Below are positions 8,454-17,700 of a DNA stretch of 40,591 nt, in pieces. Origin of the DNA: Candidatus Cloacimonadota bacterium (GTDB lineage Bacteria > Cloacimonadota > Cloacimonadia > Cloacimonadales > Cloacimonadaceae). The position numbers and the translations under genes are program-made. Below the pieces are notes generated by a model. The model saw nothing but the letters and a program-made list of their open reading frames with translations. It was not told the origin of the DNA and made no database searches. How positions within the stretch are numbered: position 1 is the stretch's first letter; each line of letters opens with the position of its first letter. The stretch is taken from the NCBI GenBank assembly GCA_030154085.1, contig JASKKR010000020.1:1-40591 (forward strand), in the 5' to 3' direction.

Positions 8454-9569
8454 TTATTTAATCGTCTGTGGAATCCGGATATCAAATCGACTGCCCCCAC
8501 TTGTTAGCGGAATATACTCCAATCTCCCGCTATGCTCTTGCACCAGTTTACGGCAGATCGGAAGTCCAAGACCCGTACCATTTTCCTTCCCCTCTGAAAC
8601 AAACGGCTGGAATATTTTGTCCCTGATCGCCGGGGGCACTCCTGGCCCATCATCTATCACGCTGATCTGCAACCACCCCGAGGAAGTCGTTGCCAGAATT
8701 TTGATCTCGCCATCGGTTTGGATCGCTTCGCTGGAGTTCTTGATCAAATTCATCAATACTCGGCGAATCTTGGTTGCATCAAAATAGACATCCTCAGTAA
8801 CCTTATTTTCCACCACAAATTCTATCTTGCGTCCCTTGAGCGTAGCTTGATTCATCTCTCTAAGTTCATCCAAGAATTCCGAAAGATTGACCTTTTGAAT
8901 CAGCGGAGTGCTATCTACGCCCTTGGCAAAATCCAGAATCTCCCGCACCAATTGGTCAATAAGACGAGCCTGTTTGACGATGCTTTGGCTAAATTCCTCA
9001 GTTCCTGGGAAGAGATTCTCGATCAATTGGGCGGTCAGTACGATCACCGTCAACGGAGTCTTGATATCATGAATGATCTTGCTGGCTGCCATACCTATTG
9101 CCATCAGGCGGTTTTTGTCGATCATCTCATCCATCAGAGCTACAAATCTCTCGTTTGTGTCACGAAGTCTGCCGGATAGAGTGCGAGTCAGGTCAAAGAG
9201 GATCTCCGGATAAGTCGTGGCAATCTGGATGAAGAGGTCTTTGGATATACGAATCAGCTCGGTATCGTCCAAAGCAAAGACTGATGCACTGCGTGGCTCT
9301 TCGGTGATAATGCCCATCTCCCCGAATATTTCACCCTCTTCCAAGACGGATAACTGGGCATGCTGAGATTCATCTTGTTTCAAACCTTTGCTGATTTCTA
9401 CTTTACCCTTGCAAATGAAGTAAACACTTTCGGCTGCTTCATTTTCACCAATGATCTGCTCTCCCTTGGTATAAGTTATGGGCTTTATATCTTTGTCAAA
9501 ACCTTTAAAAAATTGCGCTGATAGCTTTCGTTTCCCCAATGGCTCACTTGGGCTCTTAGCTTGGTTCAT
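8454..9569 (-). CDS. Soluble sensor histidine kinase with cyclic-nucleotide-binding domain
   Basis: 371 residues without membrane segments. The N-terminal half is a cNMP-binding (CAP_ED) fold (about 30-130; [37 protein letters not shown]). A HisKA region follows with the phospho-acceptor H167 in [11 protein letters not shown], then a HATPase_c domain with the N box [10 protein letters not shown], the G1 box DDGPG (306-310) and the G2 box GTGLGLP (331-337). All catalytic motifs are present. The input could be cAMP or another small ligand, or the domain may simply be a protein-interaction fold. No response regulator lies nearby, so the partner is encoded elsewhere. AAGGGGGAAG precedes the ATG. 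Confidence 0.9.
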   Translation of the reverse strand: MNQAKSPSEPLGKRKLSAQFFKGFDKDIKPITYTKGEQIIGENEAAESVYFICKGKVEISKGLKQDESQHAQLSVLEEGEIFGEMGIITEEPRSASVFALDDTELIRISKDLFIQIATTYPEILFDLTRTLSGRLRDTNERFVALMDEMIDKNRLMAIGMAASKIIHDIKTPLTVIVLTAQLIENLFPGTEEFSQSIVKQARLIDQLVREILDFAKGVDSTPLIQKVNLSEFLDELREMNQATLKGRKIEFVVENKVTEDVYFDATKIRRVLMNLIKNSSEAIQTDGEIKILATTSSGWLQISVIDDGPGVPPAIRDKIFQPFVSEGKENGTGLGLPICRKLVQEHSGRLEYIPLTSGGSRFDIRIPQTIK

Positions 9570-9739
9570 TCTTCCCCCTTTGGGATGAGGCTTATAATTC
9601 TTTAAAACAAATGATCTAAGGCTTTACTTATTTGTCAAGGCTTTTCATGCAGGCAAGTTCTTGCTCGCAGTAACTTTAATCCTCTGCTTGTGTCTCCACT
9701 CTGTTAGTCTTCATATTCTACTATAGTCAGCAATCCCAA

Positions 9740-9756
9740 AACCAGCCTCTCTGGTT
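9740..9756 (-). terminator. Possible terminator hairpin after typA
   Basis: AACCAG and CTGGTT form a 6-bp stem with a 5-base loop, followed on the minus strand by TTTTGG. It lies about 95 bp after the typA stop. The T run is short, so this is weak. The remainder of 9570-9848 shows no gene. Confidence 0.3.
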
Positions 9757-9848
9757 ATGCTTTATACCCTGCTGCTCGAGGGTCAAGATAGAATCTGGTG
9801 GTGCTTTGATCATCATAACGGGAAGATTTAATGGCGCTGTAATATCGA

Positions 9849-11657
9849 TCAGCTTGCGAATCCTTGGCGTTTCCGCTCCGTATGATGCAAGATCTTTTTG
9901 CGCATACGAATGCTATCCGGTGTGATCTCCAAAAGCTCATCATCACCAATGTATTCCATAGCTTGTTCAAGACTGAAGACTCTGGGCGGGATAAGCTTGA
10001 TCGCGTCATCTTTGCCAGCTGCACGATTGTTGGTGAGCTTTTTGCCTTTGCAGACATTGATCACGAGATCGGAATCCTTACTGTGTTGCCCCACAATCAT
10101 GCCACCATAGACCTCAGTATTTGCCCCAATAAAGAGTGTCCCCCTTGGCTGGAAGGCATTCAGTGAATAGCCCAGGGCTATGCCATTTTCCATGGCAATG
10201 AGTGAGCCGTGGGAAGTGCCGGTGATCTCTCCCTTATACTCTTCATAACCAAAGAAATATTGGCTAATGATTCCAGTGCCTCTGGTCTCGGTGAGAAATT
10301 CATTGCGAAATCCGATCAAGCCTCGCGCTGGAACTTTAAATTCTAAGCGGGCATAGCCATCGATGGCTGGGCTCATATGAATCACTTCACCCCTTCTTTT
10401 GCCCATGATCTCGATAGTAGCGCCAACATATTCTTTATTAACATCCACAGTCGCTATCTCGATCGGTTCCAGAAGCTTGCCATTTTCGTGCTTATAGAGC
10501 ACTCGCGGCTTGGAAACCTGAAATTCATAACCTTCGCGCCGCATGTTTTCCATGAGAATAGAAAGCTGAAGTTCTCCTCTGCCTTTGACCGTGAAGGATT
10601 CGCCATTGGGACTGCGTTCCACCACCAAGGAAATATTGGTCTTTAGTTCGCGCTGCAATCTCTCCCAGATCTTGCTGGAGGTCAACCACTTGCCACTACG
10701 TCCCATAAAGGGAGAATTATTGACGTAAAATTCTACGGCAATCGTCGGTTCATCAATGTTGATGGCGGGAAGAGCGCTGCCTTGTTCCTTGTCTGCCACT
10801 GTCTCACCGATGTCGATGGTTGGCAAACCTGCCACTGCGACAATGTCACCCGCATGAGCTATCTTGATCTCTTTTTTGTGTAGCCCTTCATAGCTATAAA
10901 GTGCTGAAACCCGATAGCACTCTTTGCTGCCATCACGTTTTAACAAAGCTACTTCGCTCCCGCTTATGATACTCCCATTGTGAATCTTACCCGTGCCTAT
11001 CTTGCCCACATAGTTATCATATTCAATTGCCGAAACCAGCATTTGCAGAGGCTGATGACGGTCACCCGCTGTATCTGGCACTTCCTTGATGATCAGATCC
11101 AAGAGCGGGAAGATATCCCGAGGCTCGTCCTCCAGATCCATTACGGCATAGCCCTCTTTTCCGGATGCATAGATCACCGGAAAGTCCAATTGTTCATCGG
11201 TCGCACCAAGTTCCATAAAGAGCTCAAACACCATATCTAATACAGCATGTGGGCGTGCATTCGGTCGGTCGATCTTGTTGATTACCACGATCGGGTTTAG
11301 TCCTAAAGCCAAAGCATTTTTGAGGACATACTTCGTCTGCGGCATGGGTCCTTCAAAAGCGTCCACCAAAAGTAAAACGCTATCCACCATATCCATGATG
11401 CGTTGCACTTCGCCACCAAAATCCGCATGACCGGGGGTATCCACCAGATTGATTTTATAGGAATGATAATGCAGAGACGCACTCTTGGAAAAGATGGTGA
11501 TCCCCCGCTCTCTTTCTATATCGTTTGAATCCATCACCCGCTCTGTGAGCTGTTCATTGGCCCTAAATACTCCGGCTTGACGGAGGATGGCATCAATGAG
11601 AGTTGTCTTACCGTGATCCACGTGAGCGATGATGGCTATGTTCTTGATCTTTTGCAT
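9849..11657 (-). CDS. typA: Translational GTPase TypA/BipA
   Basis: 602 residues, the normal length. The GTPase motifs are G1 AHVDHGKTT (about 11-19), G2 ERERGITI, G3 DTPGHADFGGEV and G4 NKIDRPNARP, followed by EF-G-like domains and the BipA C-terminal domain (RGTLFIGANTEVYGGMIVGQ). TypA is a ribosome-associated GTPase that helps 50S assembly and growth under stress or cold. It is a single-gene unit between the kinase and a long gene-poor region. Identity is secure. Confidence 0.96.
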   Translation of the reverse strand: MQKIKNIAIIAHVDHGKTTLIDAILRQAGVFRANEQLTERVMDSNDIERERGITIFSKSASLHYHSYKINLVDTPGHADFGGEVQRIMDMVDSVLLLVDAFEGPMPQTKYVLKNALALGLNPIVVINKIDRPNARPHAVLDMVFELFMELGATDEQLDFPVIYASGKEGYAVMDLEDEPRDIFPLLDLIIKEVPDTAGDRHQPLQMLVSAIEYDNYVGKIGTGKIHNGSIISGSEVALLKRDGSKECYRVSALYSYEGLHKKEIKIAHAGDIVAVAGLPTIDIGETVADKEQGSALPAINIDEPTIAVEFYVNNSPFMGRSGKWLTSSKIWERLQRELKTNISLVVERSPNGESFTVKGRGELQLSILMENMRREGYEFQVSKPRVLYKHENGKLLEPIEIATVDVNKEYVGATIEIMGKRRGEVIHMSPAIDGYARLEFKVPARGLIGFRNEFLTETRGTGIISQYFFGYEEYKGEITGTSHGSLIAMENGIALGYSLNAFQPRGTLFIGANTEVYGGMIVGQHSKDSDLVINVCKGKKLTNNRAAGKDDAIKLIPPRVFSLEQAMEYIGDDELLEITPDSIRMRKKILHHTERKRQGFAS

Positions 11658-11927
11658 TTTAGTCCTTTTATTTCTGTCTATGTTGCCATTTTCCTAAATA
11701 GGGTAAATCCGTCAATGAACAATCTAAGACTATTGAACAATCTACATTCAGTTTTGCCTGAGCTATAGTACATACGTACAAGAGAAATCTACGCTGCACA
11801 ACTCTGTATTAACCTGAAAGCTCTTGCAACACGTCAAGTGGTCATCCTAAATTGTGCAAAAAAACCATATTTCCCCTTTAAAGAATCGTAAGTTATTGAT
11901 ACATATCCATCGGAGAGGTTGGATAAT

Positions 11928-12024
11928 GCACTTTAGTGTCCGCAAATAAGATGATAGGCGGTGCACTTTCCCCACTGTATACTGTGATCCAATTCCACAA
12001 ATAAGATGATTTCCGGTCGACTTT
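11928..12024. repeat. Short direct repeats, IS21-like end remnant
   Basis: The 13-mer CAAATAAGATGAT occurs exactly at 11943-11955 and 11998-12010. Each copy is followed by a related 14-mer (AGGCGGTGCACTTT and TTCCGGTCGACTTT), and a further GCACTTT lies at 11928-11934. Multiple short direct repeats with CACTTT/ACTTT ends are the style of IS21-family termini, but no istA or istB gene remains in this window. The region 11658-12297 otherwise shows no open gene. Confidence 0.4.
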
Positions 12025-12297
12025 AGTCACTGGCAAAAGCGGTAATTATAAAACGAGATATCTCAGCACACATTCTTTCAACCAGTCTTTCCGTTTTTGG
12101 TGGCACCCCATCGCTGGCATATGGAATATGACGCAATAAAGCTGAACTTTATATTTAGATCGCTGTATCCCAAAGACAGACTGTCGAATGAGAGTCTCTG
12201 TGCAAAGGTCTTTACACAGCCAAGCGCGATTTATATTAATCCAAGATCATGCTCGGCAGAGGCTATTAACAGCTGAATTTTAGCCTGGCTAAATGCC

Positions 12298-12389
12298 TGC
12301 AAAAGTAGGGCAGTTGCCGCCTCCCCCGTTTCTCTCCCTTTTGCGAAGTGAGCAAGAAACGGGAAAATAAGGAGTTACAGCTTTGTGAA
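12298..12389. repeat. 92-bp dispersed repeat, copy 2
   Basis: Partner of 59-150 with 87 of 92 positions identical by eye. The 9-bp stem CCCGTTTCT/AGAAACGGG is kept, while the changes fall in the flanking arm and the loop. It lies about 95 bp beyond the stop of the minus-strand radical SAM gene. Confidence 0.8.
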
Positions 12390-12402
12390 CTGCGTTGTGA
12401 TG

Positions 12403-12453
12403 CCTGTAAAACTTTTGTACTTACAGGACAAGTGCAAAACCACCAAAAGTGGT
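12403..12453 (-). terminator. Two small hairpins after the radical SAM gene
   Basis: ACCAC/GTGGT (12439-12443 and 12449-12453) and CCTGTAA/TTACAGG (12403-12409 and 12421-12427) are perfect short stems just beyond the radical SAM stop. The first is followed on the minus strand by TTTTG. They may serve as a weak terminator or mRNA 3' end structure. Confidence 0.3.
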
Positions 12454-12484
12454 AAAGCTGGGTAACTTATTTTTAGTAGATCAT

Positions 12485-13924
12485 CTATGTGCGGTCTATA
12501 AAGTCCGATCTCCATACCGGATCCATGACAGCAGCAATCTGTGCGTCATACTCTTCCATCTGTTTATGGTAAATATCGCTCTTCAAGGCATCCTCAGCAT
12601 AGGGATTAAGCGGTTTCGCGTCATTTTCTTTTAAAATCCTGAGAGCATCGCGGTGATGATCTCTCATGGGACATGGCATTAGCCTGTTTCCTATCTTATC
12701 CTTTTGCTGCATATACCCATATTCTCTCTGCCAGCTTCTGATGTCCTTGAAAAATTTTGTATTGAAGGCTGTATTCAAATCTCCGCCGGTTTTGTAGATA
12801 TCGCAAATATTTGCCGTATAATAGGGCATGAAAACACAGGGCGCAACATTGCCATTCCCATCTATATATGCCTGTCCTCCCTTTCTTCCTGCCGCAATAC
12901 AGCCATGACTCAGGTAACCGTTATTCCAAAAATCTACATATGAGTAACCCTTTTCCTCCATAATGTACTTGATTCTTTTGTACATATGTAACCGCTGTTC
13001 CGGAGTGACAGTGAGACTGAAATCGATGTCTCTCCCAATGGGCATATACTGAAATGCCCAGCCGAAAAGAGCTTTCTGTTTCTCAAAGTAGAAATCAACA
13101 AATTCATCAGATACAAGCAATTCGGCATTTTTCCGAGTCGGGGTAACCGATATACCGAATGGATTGCCCGCTTCGCGGAGATTCGCAAATGCCTGCAAGA
13201 CCTTTTCAAATACTCCCTTACCTCTTCTTGCATCTGTCTCGTTTTCGAATCCCTCAACTGAAATTGCCGGAGCCACATTACCTGCCTCGGCTATCTTTCT
13301 GACATTTTCTCTGGTGAGCTGTGTCCCGTTTGTATAAACCATAAAATATTGATTCTTATGCTTTGCAAACATGTCATAGATAGTTCTGTCACCGTCTCTC
13401 CACAGAAACGGCTCTCCACCAGTAATTGTCGTAAAATAGCTTTGCCACAGTTCCTCTTTCTCTGTCAGGATTCTGTCAAAGGTATCCCAGTCAAGGCTGG
13501 CAGCTGTGTCTTTGTTGCTGCCGGCGGAACAGCCAATACAGTTAAGATTACAGCGCATTGTGGGACTAATGACAAGGAGGGTCGGGTATTCCAAGTTACT
13601 TTCAGCATATGCCTTATCCTTGGCTGCCGGGGATTTGTAGAAAACATTGTCTACCATACTATTGAATATTTTTTTTAGAATATCCGGGGATAGCAGATTT
13701 TCATCCATTCTTTCGGAGGCTCTCATCAATAGATTTTTTACAAACCAGTATTGACCATCTAATTCTGCAGGCAGCTCATAGGGACTGTCCAGTTTTTCTG
13801 CGAAAAGGGCTTTAAGCTTCTTGTCTGATTCTGGCAGCAGCAAGTGTCTCATCTTGGAGTTGGTAAATATTAATTTAGATAACTCCTTCAAACCTAACCT
13901 TTTAACATTTTCATCAAGCTTCAT
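12485..13924 (-). CDS. Radical SAM protein, SPASM-like, function unknown
   Basis: 479 residues. An N-terminal helical region (1-110) precedes the radical SAM core with CX3CX2C (C125, C129, C132 in MRCNLNCIGC) and the GGEP motif (TTITGGEPFLW). The C-terminal part carries extra cysteines arranged like an auxiliary cluster domain (SHGCIAAGRKGG, GNGNVAPCVF, MPCPMRDH), so a second 4Fe-4S cluster is likely. Substrate unknown. SPASM-type enzymes often modify peptides, and a 14-codon reading frame lies just upstream (13938-13982). AGGAG precedes the ATG. The gene is isolated, sits beside IS debris, and its promoter region is duplicated at 25638-25800, all of which suggest acquisition by transfer. Confidence 0.85.
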   Translation of the reverse strand: MKLDENVKRLGLKELSKLIFTNSKMRHLLLPESDKKLKALFAEKLDSPYELPAELDGQYWFVKNLLMRASERMDENLLSPDILKKIFNSMVDNVFYKSPAAKDKAYAESNLEYPTLLVISPTMRCNLNCIGCSAGSNKDTAASLDWDTFDRILTEKEELWQSYFTTITGGEPFLWRDGDRTIYDMFAKHKNQYFMVYTNGTQLTRENVRKIAEAGNVAPAISVEGFENETDARRGKGVFEKVLQAFANLREAGNPFGISVTPTRKNAELLVSDEFVDFYFEKQKALFGWAFQYMPIGRDIDFSLTVTPEQRLHMYKRIKYIMEEKGYSYVDFWNNGYLSHGCIAAGRKGGQAYIDGNGNVAPCVFMPYYTANICDIYKTGGDLNTAFNTKFFKDIRSWQREYGYMQQKDKIGNRLMPCPMRDHHRDALRILKENDAKPLNPYAEDALKSDIYHKQMEEYDAQIAAVMDPVWRSDFIDRT

Positions 13925-13937
13925 AATAGCATCTCCT

Positions 13938-13982
13938 CTAATAACTATTGAGTCTCAAATGTTGATGTAAATTCCAACTCAT
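13938..13982 (-). CDS. Candidate micro-ORF in the radical SAM leader
   Basis: Fourteen codons reading MSWNLHQHLRLNSY and then TAG, ending just at the Shine-Dalgarno of the radical SAM gene. A homologous frame at 25752 begins MNWNVHQDLGLNTY, giving the shared pattern M-x-W-N-x-H-Q-x-L-x-L-N-x-Y. No good Shine-Dalgarno precedes it (only GAGAAACA). The differences between copies are not clearly concentrated in third positions, so coding is unproven. It could be a leader peptide, a peptide substrate of the neighbouring enzyme, or part of a conserved RNA. Confidence 0.3.
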   Translation of the reverse strand: MSWNLHQHLRLNSY

Positions 13983-14056
13983 TGTTTCTCTGGTTGTTCG
14001 AGAGCATCTGATCTCCCGCGTGACGCACAATCTATATTGATTAAACGAACGATTAC

Positions 14057-14085
14057 ATTATTTTACAATTTATAATTCCTGTCAA
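14057..14085 (-). promoter_or_regulatory. Promoter of the radical SAM gene (copy A)
   Basis: On the minus strand, TTGACA (14085-14080), a 17-bp spacer and AATAAT (14062-14057). The spacer shares ATAAATTGTAA with the copy at 25648-25676. It predicts a leader of about 125 nt before the radical SAM start. Confidence 0.6.
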
Positions 14086-14248
14086 GTTTTTTTTACCAAA
14101 ACTCACAGCACCTCCCAGTTTGAGACTATTCACAAAGCACAACCATACAGCGAAGGTCTCACACAATGCGTTATGCGTTATGCGTAGTATTTGACTAACA
14201 TCAGGACACCATATCAGTCCATAGCGTAATTGCCTCACGCCAGGCACC

Positions 14249-14338
14249 TCATCTGAAGATAGCAGGTTGTTTATGAAGATCAATGTATCTGGTTCTTTCG
14301 CTGTGATAGCATTTGTCGGCATAAACCGTATCGCCCAT
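14249..14338 (-). pseudogene. Degraded IS5-type transposase fragment
   Basis: On the minus strand the frame reads GDTVYADKCYHSERTRY, closely matching the second-aspartate block of IS5/IS4-type DDE transposases (usually VYADKGY-S). It stops after about 29 codons, and the flanks up to about 14480 and down to about 14100 are broken in several frames. It is therefore an inactive relic. The D in YADK would be the catalytic residue. The ends of the original element are not recognisable. It borders the promoter of the radical SAM gene on one side and the island promoter on the other. Confidence 0.55.
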
Positions 14339-14467
14339 TGACAAAGTATTCCTAATATAGTCGGTCGGAAGAAAGTCTATGTGCAGAGGTATTTGCGATA
14401 GTATACTTCCCTTTTTGTTTATTCTAGCTCTCGCTATATGGGTAATGTCTGTTTTTCGATTTGCCTA

Positions 14468-14495
14468 TTGACAGAATAATCCTGCTCTGTATAAT
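14468..14495 (+). promoter_or_regulatory. Consensus sigma-70 promoter of the island
   Basis: TTGACA at 14468-14473 and TATAAT at 14490-14495, both perfect, with a 16-bp spacer. It points into the HTH remnant (ATG 14577) and the helicase/methyltransferase genes, predicting a leader of about 75 nt. It is probably a strong promoter, perhaps held in check by the HTH product when that was intact. Confidence 0.7.
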
Positions 14496-14576
14496 GACAT
14501 TAATCAAATTTTATCCCATTTTACACTGATTTGATGAGGTTTCCAGATATAATTCCTCTGGAAAGGAGCTTATAGT

Positions 14577-14764
14577 ATGGAAGACAGATGGCTAACAGTC
14601 GAGGAACTTAATGTCCATCTTTGAGGGTCACATTGGATGCTATGTATAACTGGCAGAGTGCGAGGGAATTGCCAGCTCATAAGCTCGGTAGGTTATGGAA
14701 GTTTAAAAAAGAAGACATTGATGTATGGGTTAAGAACCAAGCCAATTTTTGTAAAAGACGATAG
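14577..14764 (+). pseudogene. Frameshifted excisionase-type HTH gene
   Basis: After GAAAGGAG, the ATG opens a frame reading MEDRWLTVEELNVHL and then TGA. In the -1 frame the rest follows at once: RVTLDAMYNW and then ELPAHKLGRLWKFKKEDIDV, ending at the TAG at 14762. Joined, this is a complete 60-residue excisionase/MerR-like DNA-binding domain (usual form LTVEE-YLGV--DTIY-W--LPAHK-GRLWKFKK--VD-W). A single frameshift near 14622 separates the halves, with no classical slippery heptamer. Small genes of this kind often precede restriction-modification operons as regulators. It ends 26 bp before the helicase gene. It is either a mutation, a sequencing error, or unusual recoding. Confidence 0.65.
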
Positions 14765-14790
14765 CGGCATTCAAAAAGGATTAGTAGCTA

Positions 14791-17700
14791 ATGAGTAATT
14801 TTATCACCAATACAGGCAGTGCACAGCTAAAGACCAGGCTTGTCACCCTTATCAAGGAAAGCCAGGAGTTAAAGTTCCTGGTAGGGTTCTTTTATTTCTC
14901 CGGGATCAGTGAGCTGATTGAGAGTTTGAAAGTCAATGCAGACCTATCTCTTAAGATACTGGTCGGTCTAAATGTGGACGCACAGAATTACGGTTTGGTT
15001 GAATACGCTGAAAAAGCTGGCAAGAAAAGAATCGAACGCATTGAAGACTATCATGAATCGGTACTGAAAGCCCTCAATAATGATGTCTTTGACAATGAGC
15101 TATTTTACAATCAAGCTGGCTACATCCTCGAACAAATCATTAATGGCAGGATTATCATCCGTAAGACATCCAGACCTAACCATGCGAAGCTCTATCTATT
15201 CAAACTTAAAGAAGATCAGGTAGTTCGCCCCAATCTCTTCATCACCGGGAGTAGTAACCTCAGCAAGGCAGGTCTCACCGATCGGGAAGAGTTTAATGTG
15301 GAAATCTCAGATTATGGCTTTGAAGAGGCAGAGAAATACTTTGATGAGCTTTGGAATTCTGCCATCCCGATTACTGAGACTGATATAGAGAAAACCAGGC
15401 TTATCTATAACGTCCGTGAAAATACACTACTGAAATCCGTCCATCCCTTCGATGCTTACATGTTTGTCGTAAAAACCTGGTTGGATAGTTTCTACAAACA
15501 AGAATCAGGCCGCTATATCTCACTCCTGCTGGAGAAAAAGGGCTACAAGCCTTTCAAATATCAGATTGATGCCGTCACACAAGCGCTTTCCATCATCGAA
15601 GATAATGGTGGAGTTATCTTGGCAGACGTAGTGGGCTTGGGTAAATCTATAATCGCTTCTTTGATAGCGCGTAAACTGGAGAAACGGGGCATCGTAATCT
15701 GTCCTCCCGGGCTAATCGGAGATGATAGTGCAAATTCGGGTTGGAAGAAGTATAAAGAGGACTTTGAATTGTATGATTGGGAAGTCCGCTCCGGAGGTGA
15801 TCTGGACGGTATAATTGAGTTCATTGGCAATACCGATGGCATCGAAGTGATCATAGTGGATGAAGCCCATCGTTATCGTAATAGCTCCACGGAAACCTAT
15901 GAAAAGCTGAAGACTATCTGTCGCGGCAGAAGTGTGATTCTGCTCACTGCAACTCCGTTTAATAACTCTCCCGCAGATATCCTTTCTTTACTCAGCCTGT
16001 TTATCGTCCCCAAGAAATCCAATATCACGCTCAGCAACAACCTGGTAGATCTTTTCCGGTTCTACAACGCCTTGTTCAAAGACCTCGCCTATATTCGCAA
16101 GAATTGGCAGTCCAAAGACCCGCTGAAGAAAGAGGAAGCCCGGAAGAAGTATCAGGCTCTGTTTGCAGAAAAAGAGGTCAAGATTAGCAAAGTCCTTGCC
16201 CGGGCTACTTTGCTCTCCCAACAGATCAGGGAAGTGATAGAACCTGTCACGATTAGAAGAAACAGGCTCGATCTGATCAATGACCCTGATTACCGTGATG
16301 AAGTTAAGAAGCTCTCCCAAATCGACAATCCCCAGGAGTGGTATTATCAGCTTACTCCTGAACAATCAGCTTTTTATGACCATGTGATTGAGCTTTATTT
16401 CACAGACAATCCCGAAAGTACGGAAAGGTTTAAGGGCCCTATATATAAGCCCTACCGCTATGAAGGTGATGAAACCAGTATGGAAAAACTCAGTCGGCAA
16501 GAGCAGATCGACCGCTTGAATCAGGATAACTTGTATGACATTTTGCGGCGACAGATGGTTAAACGCTTTGAGAGCTCATTTGGTGCCTTCCGGCAGAGCA
16601 TTGTTAATATTCGGGATTCCTATGAGAAAATCAAAGAGTTCATCAAGAGCTCAAACGGCAGATATGTGCTTAATCGCAAGCTGATAAACAAAGTGGATAG
16701 TGATGATCCCGACCAAATCGATGAATTGCTCCGCCAGTTCGCTGAAGAAAACAAAGATAAAGACAGCAAGAAAAACCGGATTTACGAGGTGAACAAATTT
16801 GCTTTCAAAGAGCAATTCTACGCCGATATTGAATCCGATATCTGTCTCTTTAACAAGATGATCACTGAGATTGATACCCTGGCTCTGGTAGAGAACGATC
16901 CCAAGCGTTTCGCCTTACTGCTGAATGTGGAAGCCACACTGCAAACATCACCAAACAAAAGAGAACCTGCTCCCAAAATCGTGATCTTCTCGGAGTATGC
17001 CGATACGGTCAAATACCTGGAGCCTGCTTTGAAAGAGCATTTCCCAGGTCGGGTTCTGGTTATCACGGGAAGTATCGGCAAACAGCATCTGGAAGAGATC
17101 AACACCAATTTTGACGCTGCCTATCCCAAATCTAAACAGAGGGATAACTACGATATACTGCTGTCTACTGATAAGCTCTCCGAAGGCTTCAACCTGAACC
17201 GGGCCGCAATGGTGATTAATTATGATATCCCCTGGAATCCAGTGCGGGTTATCCAGCGGGTGGGGCGTATCAACAGGATCAGTAAAAAAGTGTTTGATAC
17301 CCTCCACATCACCAATTTCTTCCCTACTGAGCAAGGTGCGGACATCGTAAAAAGCAGGGAGATTGCCTCAAATAAGATGTTTATGATCCATCAAACCCTG
17401 GGTGAAGACGCCCGCATCTTTGATGCTGATGAAGAGCCCAGCCCTGCCAAACTCTTTGCCAAAGTGCAAACCAATCCCTATGATCTGGATCAGGAAGGTC
17501 TCTACACCAAACTTAAGAAATTGATGCGGCTATGGGAAAAGCTTTATCCCGAAAGAGTAGAAGCCCTGGCAGAAATGCCAATTCGCATCAAAACCGCCAA
17601 AGCTTTTGACGTGGATTCGCTGGTCATGTTCATTCGCAAGGGTAAGCTCTTTAGCGTTAGCCAGGACTTCATGGATGAAAACAAGCAACTGATACCTCTC

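Noticed and set aside
9755-10057. 100-codon minus-strand frame over the end of typA
   Set aside because: It lies in another frame of the conserved typA C-terminus and has no recognisable motif or start signal.
14053-14322. 89-codon minus-strand frame
   Set aside because: It is a chance frame across the transposase relic; the recognisable GDTVYADK block is in a different frame, and the end runs over promoter copy A.
14615-14630. Programmed frameshift like that of prfB (CTTTGA)
   Set aside because: The prfB site shifts +1, whereas joining the HTH halves needs -1, and no slippery heptamer is present. A mutation or a read error is simpler.
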